Shown here: positions 1-10,371 of the stretch, one piece after another
Layout of the letters: every line of letters starts with the position of its first letter
Position numbering within the stretch: position 1 is the stretch's first letter
Source: Phlegmacium glaucopus
Lineage: Eukaryota > Basidiomycota > Agaricomycetes > Agaricales > Cortinariaceae
Assembly (NCBI GenBank): GCA_015039465.1
Contig: MU130082.1
Span: 19,809-46,097 of the forward strand
Direction of reading: 5' to 3'
DNA: 26,289 bases
Program-made: the position numbers and the translations under genes
Notes under the pieces: generated by a model
Told to the model about the DNA's origin: nothing
The model's input: only the letters and a program-made list of their open reading frames with translations
Database searches by the model: none

Positions 1-640
1 AAATTTATTGTCAGTGCAGCATACACAGCTGAGCTTGACGCAAATCAGTTTCCACCTATGTTGCAAATGCGGAGTGTACATAACACGCCAATTGAAGGGC
101 TGTGGCATTGGTTCCTCCAAACATTTGGAGTCAACATCAAGGATACCATCCGTGGAGGTTTTCAAGCTGGAATTTACAACCCAAACAATGTTGTTCATCT
201 GTATGATGTTTCAGAACCGTTTTTATTACATAGTACTGATTATTAATTAATTTACAAGACAACTGTTTTACTGGTTATGGCTGAAGATACTTCAAAACCA
301 ACTTAACAAATTTGTTGAATATTGGAACAACCACAGAATCCACTCTCAACCAGACAAGTCAAACATGTCAGGCTCGACACCAAGGCATGGATTTACTGTT
401 CCTGCCCCTCCTGCAGAAGATTGTTGAATAATTGTTGACCAGGTAGTGATTGATGCACTACGTGGACAGATCTCTGTTTTGTGAGAAGAATCAATGCGCT
501 GGGTTGATGATGTCTTCAAGCATGCGGCAAGGAGTGCATATGATGCTGTTGGAAGACCATCCCTTGATAATCTTCTATTGGGCTGGGAGGTTTTCTCTTC
601 TATGGTTTGTGTAATCAATGTAGCATCTTCTTTGACTTAA
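1..640 (+). pseudogene. Decayed integrase-core (rve-like) transposon gene, 3' part
   Basis: The frame is open from the first base, so the gene starts outside the window. It reads a segment with SVHNTPIEGLW and GIYNPNN. After a frame change near 240-254 (an intron or a frameshift) it continues with LFYWLW, FVEYWNNHRIHSQ and MSGSTPRHGFTVPAPP, then EESMRWVDDVF, and stops at 638-640. This order matches, from family knowledge, the C-terminal part of an integrase-core protein that is multicopy in Agaricomycetes. Two in-frame TGA codons (425-427 and 482-484) interrupt the second segment, so this copy cannot make a full protein. I infer a dead transposon-derived gene. The exact transposon superfamily is not certain. 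Confidence 0.65.
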
Positions 641-960
641 AATCCTTGATTTTTTGCTGTACATTTGTCAAGTTGAGCTCTAGGGCTCATTAAGCTCCTG
701 CTATAAACTAGAGTCTAGCCAGTTTACCCAGTTATTGTCAGTTATGTGTTCATTCTCTTTATTTACTACAATTTTACCCTCAGCTATGCTCAGCGGAGGA
801 AAACAAAAGGATTATATAGATTTAGCATCCCCCATATAGACTATAGTGATCGTTGAAATGACTTTGTCGGAAATCAAAATCCTGCCGTGAAGTTCCCACC
901 AACGCTACACGACGCTCGTTGCAAGATCTGTGTCATGAGCCATAGTGGACTGTTGTCCAC
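641..960. other. Spacer between integrase relic and MITE
   Basis: No reading frame, RNA gene or repeat could be supported here. It is AT-rich sequence between the end of the integrase relic and the start of the foldback element. Confidence 0.4.
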
Positions 961-1280
961 ATCAGGAAAATATAGAAAAAACTTAAACAGGCTTATTCTT
1001 GGCTTCGTGGGCTTATTGCCTGCTAAGCACAAATAAGCCAAAAATAAGAAAATGACTTGGCTTACACAGGCTTAATGAGTACTTAAGGCTACTTATTTGA
1101 GCTTGGAATTCAAAATCTGGTGATCTAAGTTGAATTAAGTACAAATTAAGTGTGTTAAGTTGTAAATTAAGGCATCTAAGCCAAGTCATTTACTTATTTT
1201 TGGCTTATTTGTGCTTAGCAGGCAATAAGCCCACTAAGCCAAGAATAAGCCTGTTTAAGTTTTTTCTAGATTTTCCTGAT
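961..1280. mobile_element. 320-bp foldback MITE with about 100-bp inverted arms
   Basis: The left end begins ATCAGGAAAATATAGAAAAA and the right end is its near-complement, finishing with CTAGATTTTCCTGAT. The arms pair for about 100 bases each, apart from a few mismatches. Both contain the complementary forms of GGCTTATTGCCTGCTAAGCA and of AATAAGCCAAAAATAAG. The central region is rich in short TTAAG/CTTAA motifs. There is no coding capacity. No clean target-site duplication is visible; the palindrome can be extended by one base on each side (C/G), so the exact ends are uncertain. The structure is that of a non-autonomous hairpin-type DNA transposon. Its parent family cannot be assigned from this window. 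Confidence 0.85.
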
Positions 1281-2521
1281 GCATTGTCATAGCGAACAAA
1301 CACGGCAACAAATACAATACAACTTAAAATGTCATTGTTTGAGCTCTTCACATCGTTGAATGGAATACAACGCTGGATGCATCATCACTTGAAGAATTTA
1401 GCGGAAAGCACGCCAATTGGGCCTTTTGGTAGGTCCGATTCCATTTAAATTGACATCTTTCATGTTTTAAGGGTCAACAGCTCTGCGCTTTGGCATCCTG
1501 CTTATTATTAACTAGGCGCTACTACTTAAAAGCCGTACTTGGACTTGCTACACTCCTCTGTGACTCAAGGAATCTCTTTCCACGATCGATCAAAACTTTC
1601 CAGAGTCGCACGGCTGGCTACCACTTCGGGGTGCGTTCTTTCTGGTCTTGTTTCGGGTATTCTATTCTGGAGTTTCCGTCTTTAGCGTATACAAAACTAT
1701 GCCGCATGACGCAGCCATCATCGTTGAAACCGGTCGTCGAGGGGATTTACCGTTCCGCTCATTGACCGTAGCAACCATATTCTTCAGTCGCTGGCTCTAC
1801 CTTCGTCTATAATGTCCCTCCTGCAAGTCCTACAATTCCATATCCCTCCAATGTTAGCGATCTTTGGAGGGCCACAATCATCCCGAGGGTTCGTTGTTGG
1901 ATAAGTACTTGTCCCAGGTTCTGTGAAACATTCACGAATGGACGAGTGGAAGAGGTTGGCTATTTGTGAGTGTCACCTTCCACTATCCATCAAATTTCAC
2001 GGCTCCAGCCACGTCGTTTCCTACTCGGTGGTGCCGCTTATCGATATGAGAGATGATCGATGAGATATTCATATCTTTCCCAATCTCCCTTTAGTATAAA
2101 AAAATCCCTACGCTACTCATACTAGTAGCGCCAACGCATTGTTGTGTTCTATAATCGTTTCTTGACAAGCATCATTAATTGACTCTATCTCTTGTCTTCG
2201 TCACGTATTACTAAACTTTTCAAGGCTCCAGCCAGGTCGCTTCCCACTACTACATCCCTGATGCTGGCTAGTATCCATCATTCACTCGGATGAGAAGAGA
2301 TACTAGAAGCACTTTTCTAATCCGTCTCGTAAATACACCGTGAGTCGGATTTTTTTGAATAAATACATTGACTCATAGAAGTGTTGACGTGCTTCGGAGC
2401 CGCTCCAACTTATGAGCTTAGTACTCAGAAAAGGATCAATCGGCAAGCGAATATATCAGCAAAGCACGTAAGATTCCAGAAGTAGCGGCCTTTAGGCGAC
2501 CGGCACCATAGAATCTAGCAC
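1281..2521. other. Long spacer with no supported gene
   Basis: A 91-codon open frame at 1490-1765 has no recognisable content and is not called. Two short imperfect repeats share GGCTCCAGCCA (near 2000 and 2225). The stretch ends at the promoter of the oxygenase gene. Confidence 0.4.
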
Positions 2522-2528
2522 TATATAA
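2522..2528 (+). promoter_or_regulatory. TATA box of the oxygenase-like gene
   Basis: TATATAA lies 73 bases upstream of the ATG at 2602, a usual distance for a fungal TATA element. It is called from sequence and spacing only. Confidence 0.5.
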
Positions 2529-2601
2529 CAGAAGAGAGAACGCACTGTGACAGAGTCCTGAAAGTCACTGTACTATCATCGGTAGCACCTACACATCTGC
2601 G

Positions 2602-3542
2602 ATGTCCTCTACAATCACTGCTAACCTTTTCTACGCCATTGAACCAGATGGTGGTGTCCGAGCTTGCCTTCGCCTCAACGCTGATCCTATAACCGGAGAG
2701 AAAAAGAGAAATTATGAACGCGAAGAGAAATCCGTAATCATCGAGAACGTCAGAGGAAAGGAAGACTCCCTTACGCTTGACACTGCAGGATTCCAGTTCT
2801 ACAAACACACTTCAAAGCATACAACGTTTGCCAACGATGAAGAAATACGCAATGAATACTACCCTGAGAGCACCGAAATCATCAAGAAATTGACAGGTGC
2901 TAATCGCGTGGAAATATTTGACCATAGTCAGTGACTAAGCTCATCCGCGTATGCCTTGCACTCCAAGATCCTAATATTTGCTATCAGAGATACGTCATCG
3001 CCGCCCTGGAGAGGGCGAGTCTGATGAACTCAGTCAACCAGCTGCGGACGCTCACGTCGATCAGACCACCGCTGCCGCCATCGCGCAAGTCCACAAGCAT
3101 CTCCCTGCTGAAGCTTCCAAACTCCTTGAACGACGCTGCCAGATTATCAACCTCTGGCGTCCTATTGACAATCCAGCTGTAGATTGGCCTTTGGCTCTTT
3201 GCGATAATCGAAGCGTTGATATCACAAGGGACACATTCCCAGTGGCTATTATTTTCGCCGACCGTGAAGGTGAAACACTTGCAGTCAAGTATAATGAGAA
3301 TCATAAGTGGAAGTACCTTCATGGAATGACACCTGAAGAATTTGTTCTGATTAAATGGTGAGTGCACTATTTCGTCGTCAGTTTGCGAGCCTGACCTTCT
3401 TCATTCCATCAGCTTTGATTCCATTCAGGATGGAAGTGTTGCTATATACACCCCGCATACCGCTTTTGATGACCCAACAACCCCGGAAGGAACACCCTAT
3501 CGCAAGTCAATTGAGCTCCGGGCCCTTGTGTTTTATGACTGA
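2602..3542 (+). CDS. CmcJ/AsaB/GA4-desaturase-like oxygenase
   Basis: Three exons (2602-2926, 2988-3357, 3413-3542) join in phase to 274 aa; the introns are 61 and 55 nt with GT-AG ends. The protein carries the ordered motifs of the fungal GA4 desaturase/AsaB/CmcJ-NvfI family: IFDHKIRHR near residue 105, AHVDQT (H131 and D133, the likely HxD iron ligands), QIINLWRPI, PLALCDNRS, the stretch NENHKWKYL, TPEEFVLIKCFDS, YTPHTAF (H247, likely third ligand) and YRKSIELRALVFYD at the C-terminus (R262 or R268 may bind the co-substrate). No signal peptide or membrane segment is seen, so it is probably cytosolic. Family members are non-heme Fe(II)/2-oxoglutarate-type enzymes, several from secondary metabolism. 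No biosynthetic neighbour is recognisable here, so the substrate is unknown. The length is normal and nothing is broken. Confidence 0.9.
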
Positions 3543-4630
3543 GAAAGGTTTACTTGTACATATTCCATTCCAGAATGTAATCGGATATTACTCCGTATAG
3601 GTTGACTTTGAATCCTATGAATGTTCAATTGTTATTTTGGGGGGGAAGGTGAATTTTCAACAGAAGTTGAAGTCCAGGATCACAATCTGTACCAAATTAT
3701 ATCTCTTACGCGTCTCTGTGTATGGCCTGACTTGAACGTTCTCTTGAGGTCGGGAGATGAGCATTGAAAAACAAGTTCGACTGAACAACATGGGGCATGA
3801 TTGGTAGCGGGAGTAGTATGTACTCGTGTAAGCCTATCGAGGCTTCACTAGATAGATGACTCACAAACAATACAAGAACAAGTATTTCGTAGAATCGGCA
3901 TTCAAAGGCTCAGAGTCATATAGACGGGAAACGTTCCTGATTGAACTTTGGTTGGCATGTTTGGGGATTATTCCACAAAGATTGGAGTCGGCATGTCAAT
4001 GTTATCGTGGCATGTGGTCCCATTGCAGCTTTTCGTGCTTCTTCAATGGCCTGATCTGCAATCTTGAAATAGATGGGAAAGATATAGGGAGTGCGCTTGG
4101 TGTATCACCATTCGTGATGCGCAGGTTGTCCGTGCAAGGAGGCCAGACCCAATTTGAATTTTACATAATTGGAGTGAACGCAGATAATGAACTTGGGCAC
4201 TAATAATATTTCTTGTCTGCGAATTTTAGGTGAGTAATTTAACTGGGACAATTTTGCATAGAGAATTTCATACAGTTCGGCGATTACGAGGATCCAAATT
4301 TTCTGTGTCTGACAATCTCTTTAATCTTGGTTCAATTGCAGAAAGAAGAATCTGAGACCATATTGGGGTGATGTTCTGAGCAATGGGATCTATAATATTG
4401 TTAACATGGAATGTCAACATGTATTCTGGTGTGATATTGTTTCAAGTTTGTATTCACGTGGAGCTGAGGCTTTGCGGCTTCCATCTTCGACGGCACTATA
4501 GACATATTGAATTGCTAAAGGATCCATACCCTCTTTACGGTCAGAGCCAAGTAAAGATAATAATTCCTGCAAGCTGTTGTGATTAGTTGTTGAAAGGAGC
4601 AACATTCGATAAGTGTTCAGTTCACCATGG
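3543..4630. other. Unresolved stretch with weak coding signal on both strands
   Basis: A plus-strand frame of 115 codons lies at 3856-4203, and a minus-strand frame of 74 codons at 4414-4638. After a possible acceptor near 4342, plus-strand codons read DVLSNGIYNIVNMECQHVFW before a stop at about 4483. A minus-strand stretch near 4000-4060 reads ADQAIEEARKAAMGPHATI. These fragments look protein-like but I could not join them into one gene, and I recognise no family. It may be a decayed gene or a multi-exon gene I could not resolve. Confidence 0.25.
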
Positions 4631-4687
4631 CTCGCCACTAATAATCATTGACAACAGGGCCTGTCGTCAAGGATCATTAGTGGCGAG
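4631..4687. repeat. Long hairpin: 22-bp stem, 13-nt loop
   Basis: Bases 4631-4652 (CTCGCCACTAATAATCATTG then AC) pair with 4666-4687 at 20 of 22 positions. The loop is AACAGGGCCTGTC, itself partly self-complementary (ACAGG/CCTGT). It lies 29 bases past the stop of the minus-strand gene at 4716. It could be a tiny foldback element, a 3'-end processing structure for that gene, or both. Confidence 0.7.
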
Positions 4688-4715
4688 CATTGTAACAGGC
4701 CAGTTGGAGTGACTC

Positions 4716-5330
4716 TTACATGCAGAAACAATAGTCGCAATCCCCGACATAACGGGGTTTTTGAATTCGAGGAATCAAATTTATTTCAGGCTCAACCCTA
4801 GCGGGTATGGATGATCTGGCCTCATAAATGTCAGGCAAACTCAGAAGAGGAAAAAGCGAGGGAGAAAGAATTGCGGGCTGAGTAATTTGTGAGTTGCTGT
4901 TAACCGTAAATTTAGATGTCAAGTTACCGTGAGATTGACCAGCGACGATCGGTGACTTGGGTTCGAAAATTGTTCCAAGTGATAATAGAGGACTAGCAGC
5001 ATCTAGAGCGGATGTATCTACAGCACTGATAGGGGGAACGGGTACTGTGGGACTTATAGGAACTCGAGGCGAAGCTCTGGTATGCAATATAGAAGTAAGT
5101 TGGTAAAATTGAAAAGAAAAAAAAACATAATCACAGTATTTACAGATCAATCCCAAACTTTCCGGTGGGTAACAATTCCATATATTCTCCACAGAACTAT
5201 CTTCCAAGTCCGAGTCCATTGGTTCTTCATAAACGAACGTCGTCGATGGGTGTCCGCCACTTTCGGGACCATCTCGAGGAGAAATGGAGGGAGAGGGTGG
5301 GTTGACTCGAAATGCACGGGAGCCAAACAT
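4716..5330 (-). CDS. Pro/Ser-rich hypothetical protein
   Basis: On the minus strand the frame from ATG at 5330 (204 codons) runs to a stop at 4716-4718. An in-frame ATG at 5369 would add 13 residues. I prefer 5330 because the protein then starts MFGSRAFRVNPPSPSISPRD, a more plausible disordered N-terminus. A T-rich part (about 5077-5145) has GTAAATAC at its start and an acceptor-like end. Removing 69 nt keeps the frame, so it may be a retained intron. The rest is low-complexity, rich in Pro, Ser, Ile and Leu (for example SPTVPVPPISAV). I recognise no domain, signal peptide or membrane span. The gene is divergent from the pseudokinase gene at 5648, about 320 bp away. Function unknown. Confidence 0.5.
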   Translation of the reverse strand: MFGSRAFRVNPPSPSISPRDGPESGGHPSTTFVYEEPMDSDLEDSSVENIWNCYPPESLGLICKYCDYVFFSFQFYQLTSILHTRASPRVPISPTVPVPPISAVDTSALDAASPLLSLGTIFEPKSPIVAGQSHGNLTSKFTVNSNSQITQPAILSPSLFPLLSLPDIYEARSSIPARVEPEINLIPRIQKPRYVGDCDYCFCM

Positions 5331-5487
5331 GGTGATAGTGAAGGTAAAAGAGCAGCAGAGAGAAGGCATTCAAATATTCAAGCTCAAAATGGTATACCGG
5401 TCCGATGTCCGAGGCGTGACTTGCACTGAGTTGCAGTGGCAGCAGTGCACCAGTATCTGTCACAGCCTCACAGGTCTTAACTAGCAG

Positions 5488-5494
5488 TATAAAT
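5488..5494 (+). promoter_or_regulatory. Possible TATA box for the pseudokinase gene
   Basis: TATAAAT lies 154 bases before the ATG at 5648, inside the roughly 320-bp region between two divergent genes. The distance is longer than usual, so a 5' leader of about 100 nt would be expected. Confidence 0.35.
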
Positions 5495-5647
5495 GAACAA
5501 TTTCCCGGTCCTTATCCCATCTTATCCCCTAGTGCGTGTTTCCCTCGTGCTTTACAAAGTTACAAACAAACGTACTTCATCTTAGTATATTAAATTCTTC
5601 GCCCTTTCCCCCAAAAAACTCTGGCCTGACCCGAGAGCATTGTTTTC

Positions 5648-8600
5648 ATGAATACCATCAACGGTAGTGACGACTCTGACGCCACGACGGGCGAGCGCAA
5701 GAAACGGAAGATGGCCGACAAATGGGAGCTCTCCACTGCAAACGGTAAACCACCAAAACGCACCAAGGCAGGGTATATTATCATATATACAGGGGATGTT
5801 TCCGATTGACCATTCTATAGAAAGCTGTTTCAAGAGAGGACACATCTGAGGACAGATTGACGCCGCCTACCGCCAGTGAGCAGGAGAGCAGTTCTACCAC
5901 CGTAAGCTTCATAAGTAACGGATCTTTGGATCTGCTTGATTCAATTGCGACATGCTGGCAGCTGAACACCCATCCAGATCTTCTGAATGAAACCCACTTT
6001 AGGTTCTAACAGTCCATTGACGTTTCCGACTGCATGCTGACGCTCCGTAGTACATCCCATTTCTCTGGCGCCCACCATTTTGTGTCCAATGGCGGAACAT
6101 ATAACAATATTTTTGGTAATTACGTGGTCATGGCAGAACAAAACGATGAAAGTGAGTATGGAAATTTATTGACCTGTGTTCTATTTCAAACCTACATTGG
6201 ATATAGATTCTGAGAGTCGAATGTTGAAGGGCATCGTCAAGGGCTCACCTGTGGCATGTTCTAGTATCAATCTTGGTTTCTTCAAATGACCATGGTACAG
6301 TTCACCGTCGAAGATATGTCTCTTGAACGACAAATTTATAAGGGTCGTGAATATCGATTACACGCTGCCAAAACGTCTGGCAAGGTTGTAGCGATGAAGG
6401 TCTACGAGGGCCGTCGCGCTCGAGAGGTAAGCCTTACAAAAATGAGCCAAATCCAGCCTTACTGTTTGGTTGCAGCGATGCTCGGAAGCCGCCAGATTCA
6501 ACCAGAAAGTGATGTGTGTTCTCGATATTCTTATTCGACATTGATGTCTTGTAACTGACGATTATTCTGTTAGTCATCCAAATATTCTTCCCATGATTGG
6601 AGTCTCTCCCCTTGAATCGGAGCTTCCTTTCCTTGTTTTTGATGGTGGTTAGCATAACAACCACCCGCGAGCCAAAAGTTACCAGCTAAAACACAATCTC
6701 GAATAGGATACGAAGGACCCGCCGATTATTTACTTGGGCAGGTTCTCAAGAAGGACATTAACCAAAGTCTGACCTTGGGCCTACAGACAGTGCGTAGGCT
6801 TGCTTATGGTGATGTTATGACTGTTCTCATTTCATCTAAGGTCATAGGTCTCTCCGTACAATCCATATTCCTCTGAATATTGCATAGGAGGCTGATCCAA
6901 TTTTATAGTCAGGTTTAGGTTACCTTCAAGATCTGAAATACCCCTTTGAATCCGTGGGATTAGACGTGAGTTTGATTTGTGTGTTAAGTAATGACTTTCC
7001 CTGACTGCCAATGAACGATGTCTAGCATTTTGTTATCTTTAGTGGTAAAGGAAAAATAGTAATTAGCTTCGATCCGGGAGACCTGGTCCAGGTCAATCTG
7101 TCAGATCAAGAACTTGGTTTATCCAACAATACGGATCGGGCACTCACCCTTTTCCACCAACTCTGCCAAAGGGTGAATTTTCTGTGTCAAAATCGAGAAA
7201 TCAACTCACCGTTTGTGCCAGACTTTCGATGGCGCTTGTAAAGCTCACTACGAAAGTGAGTTTTCCAATCTCCTCGTCACGGCATAATCGTATCATTCAT
7301 GACAACCGTTAAGGTCAGCAAATCCAACGTACATATGTCGATGAGTTCGACGTCAATATAGATGATCTGCCCGAGAATCGCTTTGAAGAACTGGATGATG
7401 CAGGGAAGTTTGATAACGGCTCAGGCATCTCTAATTCATCGACTGCGTTGGGAAGACAACCATCAGGAAGATCACCCCGACGGCCAAGCGGACGTCGCCG
7501 ACAATTAGTTTGGAAATCGCCAGGGGCAGAGGCCGTCGCCCTCAGTGATATATCATACCAGTTCCAAGACTTTCTAAATACCCATCTCTCATCTTCGACA
7601 TCTGCATTAAACCACCGTCCAGGCCGCTATACAGCCAGAACCCCCCATCGCTGTCCAGGATATAATCGCATTGAGATCACTTTAACAGCGAACATTACAC
7701 ATAGTGCTATTGTTTCTCATTCTAGTCCCACCCCACATGAGATATGTCCTGTTTGCAAGGAAGTTGTCAAAGATGCAGAAATCTTAAACTGTTTATGTGG
7801 GAGTAATGGTGAGTGGGGTCATACTTATTTCTTTATTTCGAAAATTGAGAACTTCTGTAGATGATGAATCTAAGCCCACTGTTCAGTGTTCCACTTGCTT
7901 TGAGTGGCATCATCGACTTTGCGTAGGTTTTTCCGACGTCGAGCATCGCAAATTTGTATGTGAGCGGTGCAACGTGAGTGTCTAAGCACTGAAGGATCAT
8001 GCAGAAAGTAATTTTTTGTCATGAACGATATTCTCCACAGCCATCCTACCCTTCTTACTCTTCCAGGTCGCTACAACCGATGCGAAGGTTACCGCCTTTG
8101 ACGACGTCGAGCCCATTAGAACGATGGCAGCAATCTTCGCCTGTTCAGCTAGCAACTGGGTTCCCCGGAAATTCAATCCGGTCACCAACCGCGTCGTATC
8201 CCCCAGCATACATGGCCTATTATACATACCTCCAGGTATTAAAGTAATGTCTTCCTTGAAATCTTGGAACTGATTCGTCCTGATCTGCTAGGGGGAGGCC
8301 AGTCGCGAAAACCTTCGCGAAACTTTAAGGAAGGTGTCTCCTCATATCAAGGTTGAAGACGGTGGTAGGTGTCAATATCTGAATCCGACATGATTTCTCT
8401 GATTTGATGCCAGCGGGCTCGCTCGTTGCGGGAGATATTGAAGCCGAGGCCAAGGAGCTGGCGACGGCCAACTACTTTTCCCAATCAAACACAGCCCAGC
8501 AGCATTTCATTCATGGAAACAACGATCAAAACAAACTCTCACGCACCCAGCTCAATGATGCTTGCCAACATATTTTGCGCAACAACAGATTCAGTGCGAA

Positions 8601-8830
8601 GATGCCTAAATACGAATATCACTCCAGAGGGCCTCAGCATAATACCATTTGGACCGCTATCATCTCCAGTGGGTTCCTTTCCATATTTTCGTTATCAATT
8701 ATCTTACGAATTCGCAGTCGAGGGCATCGAGTATGGGATGGGAGAGGGGAGGACCCAGGACGCCGCCAGTGATGCTGCTGCAACCCAAGCTCTCTCCCAA
8801 TTGCTTAACCAGTACGGTCTGCAGGGTTAG
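5648..8830 (+). CDS. Pseudokinase-PHD finger-dsRNA-binding fusion protein
   Basis: Eighteen exons join in phase to 732 aa: 5648-5767, 5821-5901, 6013-6151, 6207-6250, 6301-6426, 6476-6513, 6574-6644, 6707-6789, 6841-6855, 6909-6965, 7026-7172, 7222-7255, 7314-7808, 7861-7973, 8041-8235, 8292-8364, 8414-8668, 8718-8830. Visible parts: a basic KKRK near the N-terminus; a kinase-like region (about 129-318) with VAMK (K161), HPNILPMIG and GLSSGLGYL, but no HRD, and FDPG where DFG should be, so catalysis is unlikely; a basic linker; a C4HC3-type zinc finger (about 463-520, from CPVC through CSTC and WHHRLC to CERC); a Pro/Ser tail; and a dsRBD (about 657-727, with YHSRGPQHN, IEYGMGEG and AASDAAATQAL). 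The kinase-like plus PHD part is a family I know from Agaricomycetes. The dsRBD on the same transcript is inference. Intron 1 needs a GC donor, or GT at 5732 with an acceptor at 5824. The donor at 6251 is weak. Confidence 0.7.
8084..8221 (+). repeat. Exon fragment duplicated at 10621-10758
   Basis: These 138 bp, coding LTTSSPLERWQQSSPVQLAT and following residues of the fusion protein, match 10621-10758 with only two mismatches. Both edges of the similarity are abrupt. Confidence 0.9.
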
Positions 8831-9330
8831 ATTTTATTGTGTGTGTTTAATCATCTTTTTTCTTCCTTGGCCTTCGCTCAATAGCACTGGCAGCGCCAGA
8901 CAATTACGATATGGTCCTTATCCGGCTCAAATTTCTAACTTCTCCAATGACTTCTTTCACCCTCAAGGGTCTATAGAGCATGATGTTAGGTAGTTTTCTA
9001 TCGAGGCATCATGAATATTTACTTTCCATCTTCTAAATTTCAATTCTATACTGTTTCCTATGCTGCATGCATGGTGGTTAGAAGACCTCTCCGAAAGATA
9101 CTGGCACCTTGAAGTCCTACAATTAGTTTACGATTCAATCTATCGCTGGCAATGATACCCAGCTCTATAACACAGAATTATTGAAAATGCCGCGTTTTCA
9201 TATAGAAGTGTCTCATGCCTTCAAAAGTATCGTTCTACGTACATGTATATGATGAACTATTATTTCAACTTATGTGGGCAGCGACTCGACTACACATGGG
9301 ATATACATCCCATGCACACAGCGCGTTATC
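8831..9330. other. 3' flank and spacer, no supported gene
   Basis: This follows the dsRBD stop. A pyrimidine tract ending in CAATAG (near 8885) is followed by an open frame. If a donor at 8826 (GTTAGA) were used, the fusion protein would gain about 30 residues. The donor is poor, so I keep the stop at 8828-8830. The rest is AT-rich and shows nothing I can name. Confidence 0.35.
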
Positions 9331-9339
9331 GTCCATCAA

Positions 9340-10371
9340 TTTTAATAAACGAGGGAATGCCGTCCATGACAAGCTTCTTCACCTTCTTGGTCTTCCGGGT
9401 TTGAGAGGTGGGGCTATGAGCGCCATATACTTGAGCTCACATTGGCGGTGTGGGTCCATGGGTGATTCCGCATCTGTCATTGAACTAGAGGCAGGGGTAG
9501 AAGAAGGTGAGATTTGAAGGACCCTGTTCAACTGAACAATGAAGACTTGTGGGTGAGGGCCATCGCTCCGCGTGGCATATACGAGTCCCTTCAAATGAAA
9601 TTATACGGGTATTTTTATAGCGTCTTCGTGAGCGTTGACGCCAGGGATTGACAGTGAGTAAATTGTTTCCGCGCGGCAAACAAGGCCATCACCATCAACA
9701 CGTGCAATCACGGAAGTTACCGGCAAGTCTTGCGTTACCTTTGAAAGCCGCATCCGCTTATAAGAACGAGCCCCTAAAGGGGACTCGTAACCCCCAATGT
9801 CTTGAGAAAGATTCGAAACACAGTTGTTGTGCGTACGAATTGATGCGTCGGAATCTTCAATCCATATTCTACAGACACGGATCTATCCTTGGCGATTGTC
9901 AGTCATTTCGGATACAAGAATATCCCAGGTTGTCGATCGCCAGGCCCGGGAGTTGTGGTAGTACCCTAGGCGATTCCAACACAGCAGCTCTCTGCCAAGA
10001 ACTGCTAACGAAAGAATCGAAACTAGGTCATGATTCTGGGACGGGCGGTGTTGGTGCTGACGGTGTGTTCGTTCCTGAGCTGGCTATGCCAAGGAAACGC
10101 GAGATCCAATGTGTAATGGGGAATCTGGAGTAACCGTAGTCATCGTATATATCAGAAGCAACTCCCCATGACCCTGCGGAACTGGCAGAGTGCTAGCGAA
10201 GGAGGGTGCTCGCGTTCCCCGAGATTGATTGGATGATGGAAAAAAGGGTGAGATAGGTGACGTGGCTGGAGAAGGGATGGATGTCAGAAACTTCAGGTTT
10301 CCGGTGAAAGAAGATGCTGGCATTGAAGCTTGAAGAGCAGCCTGACTGCGTCGAGGATGGTCCCAGGTCAT
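9340..10371 (-). pseudogene. Broken minus-strand gene of unknown function
   Basis: Read on the minus strand from ATG at 10371, a Pro/Ser-rich N-terminus (MTWDHPRRSQAALQASMPAS) runs for about 65 residues. The protein-like frame then shifts by one base to SWGVASDIYDDYGYSRFPIT and ends at a TGA near 10055. A further open frame shows a TAG near 9880, then VIARVDGDGLVCRAETIY, then an in-frame TAA near 9612, directly followed by GLVYATRSDGPHPQVFIVQL and SSMTDAESPMDPHRQCELKY. A last one-base shift gives a lysine-rich end, KKVKKLVMDGIPSFIKIDGR. No canonical introns repair these breaks, so I infer a pseudogene with several lesions. I do not recognise the family. A 161-codon plus-strand frame at 9648-10133 overlaps the middle; I judge it a shadow, with moderate certainty. 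Confidence 0.4.

Noticed and set aside
1949..2290. Possible direct repeat around GGCTCCAGCCA
   Set aside because: Similarity covers only about 25 bases with several mismatches; too weak to call a repeat element.
9648..10133. 161-codon plus-strand open frame
   Set aside because: It overlaps minus-strand blocks that look more protein-like. Its own translation shows no domain and unusual composition. I treat it as a shadow, though not with full certainty.
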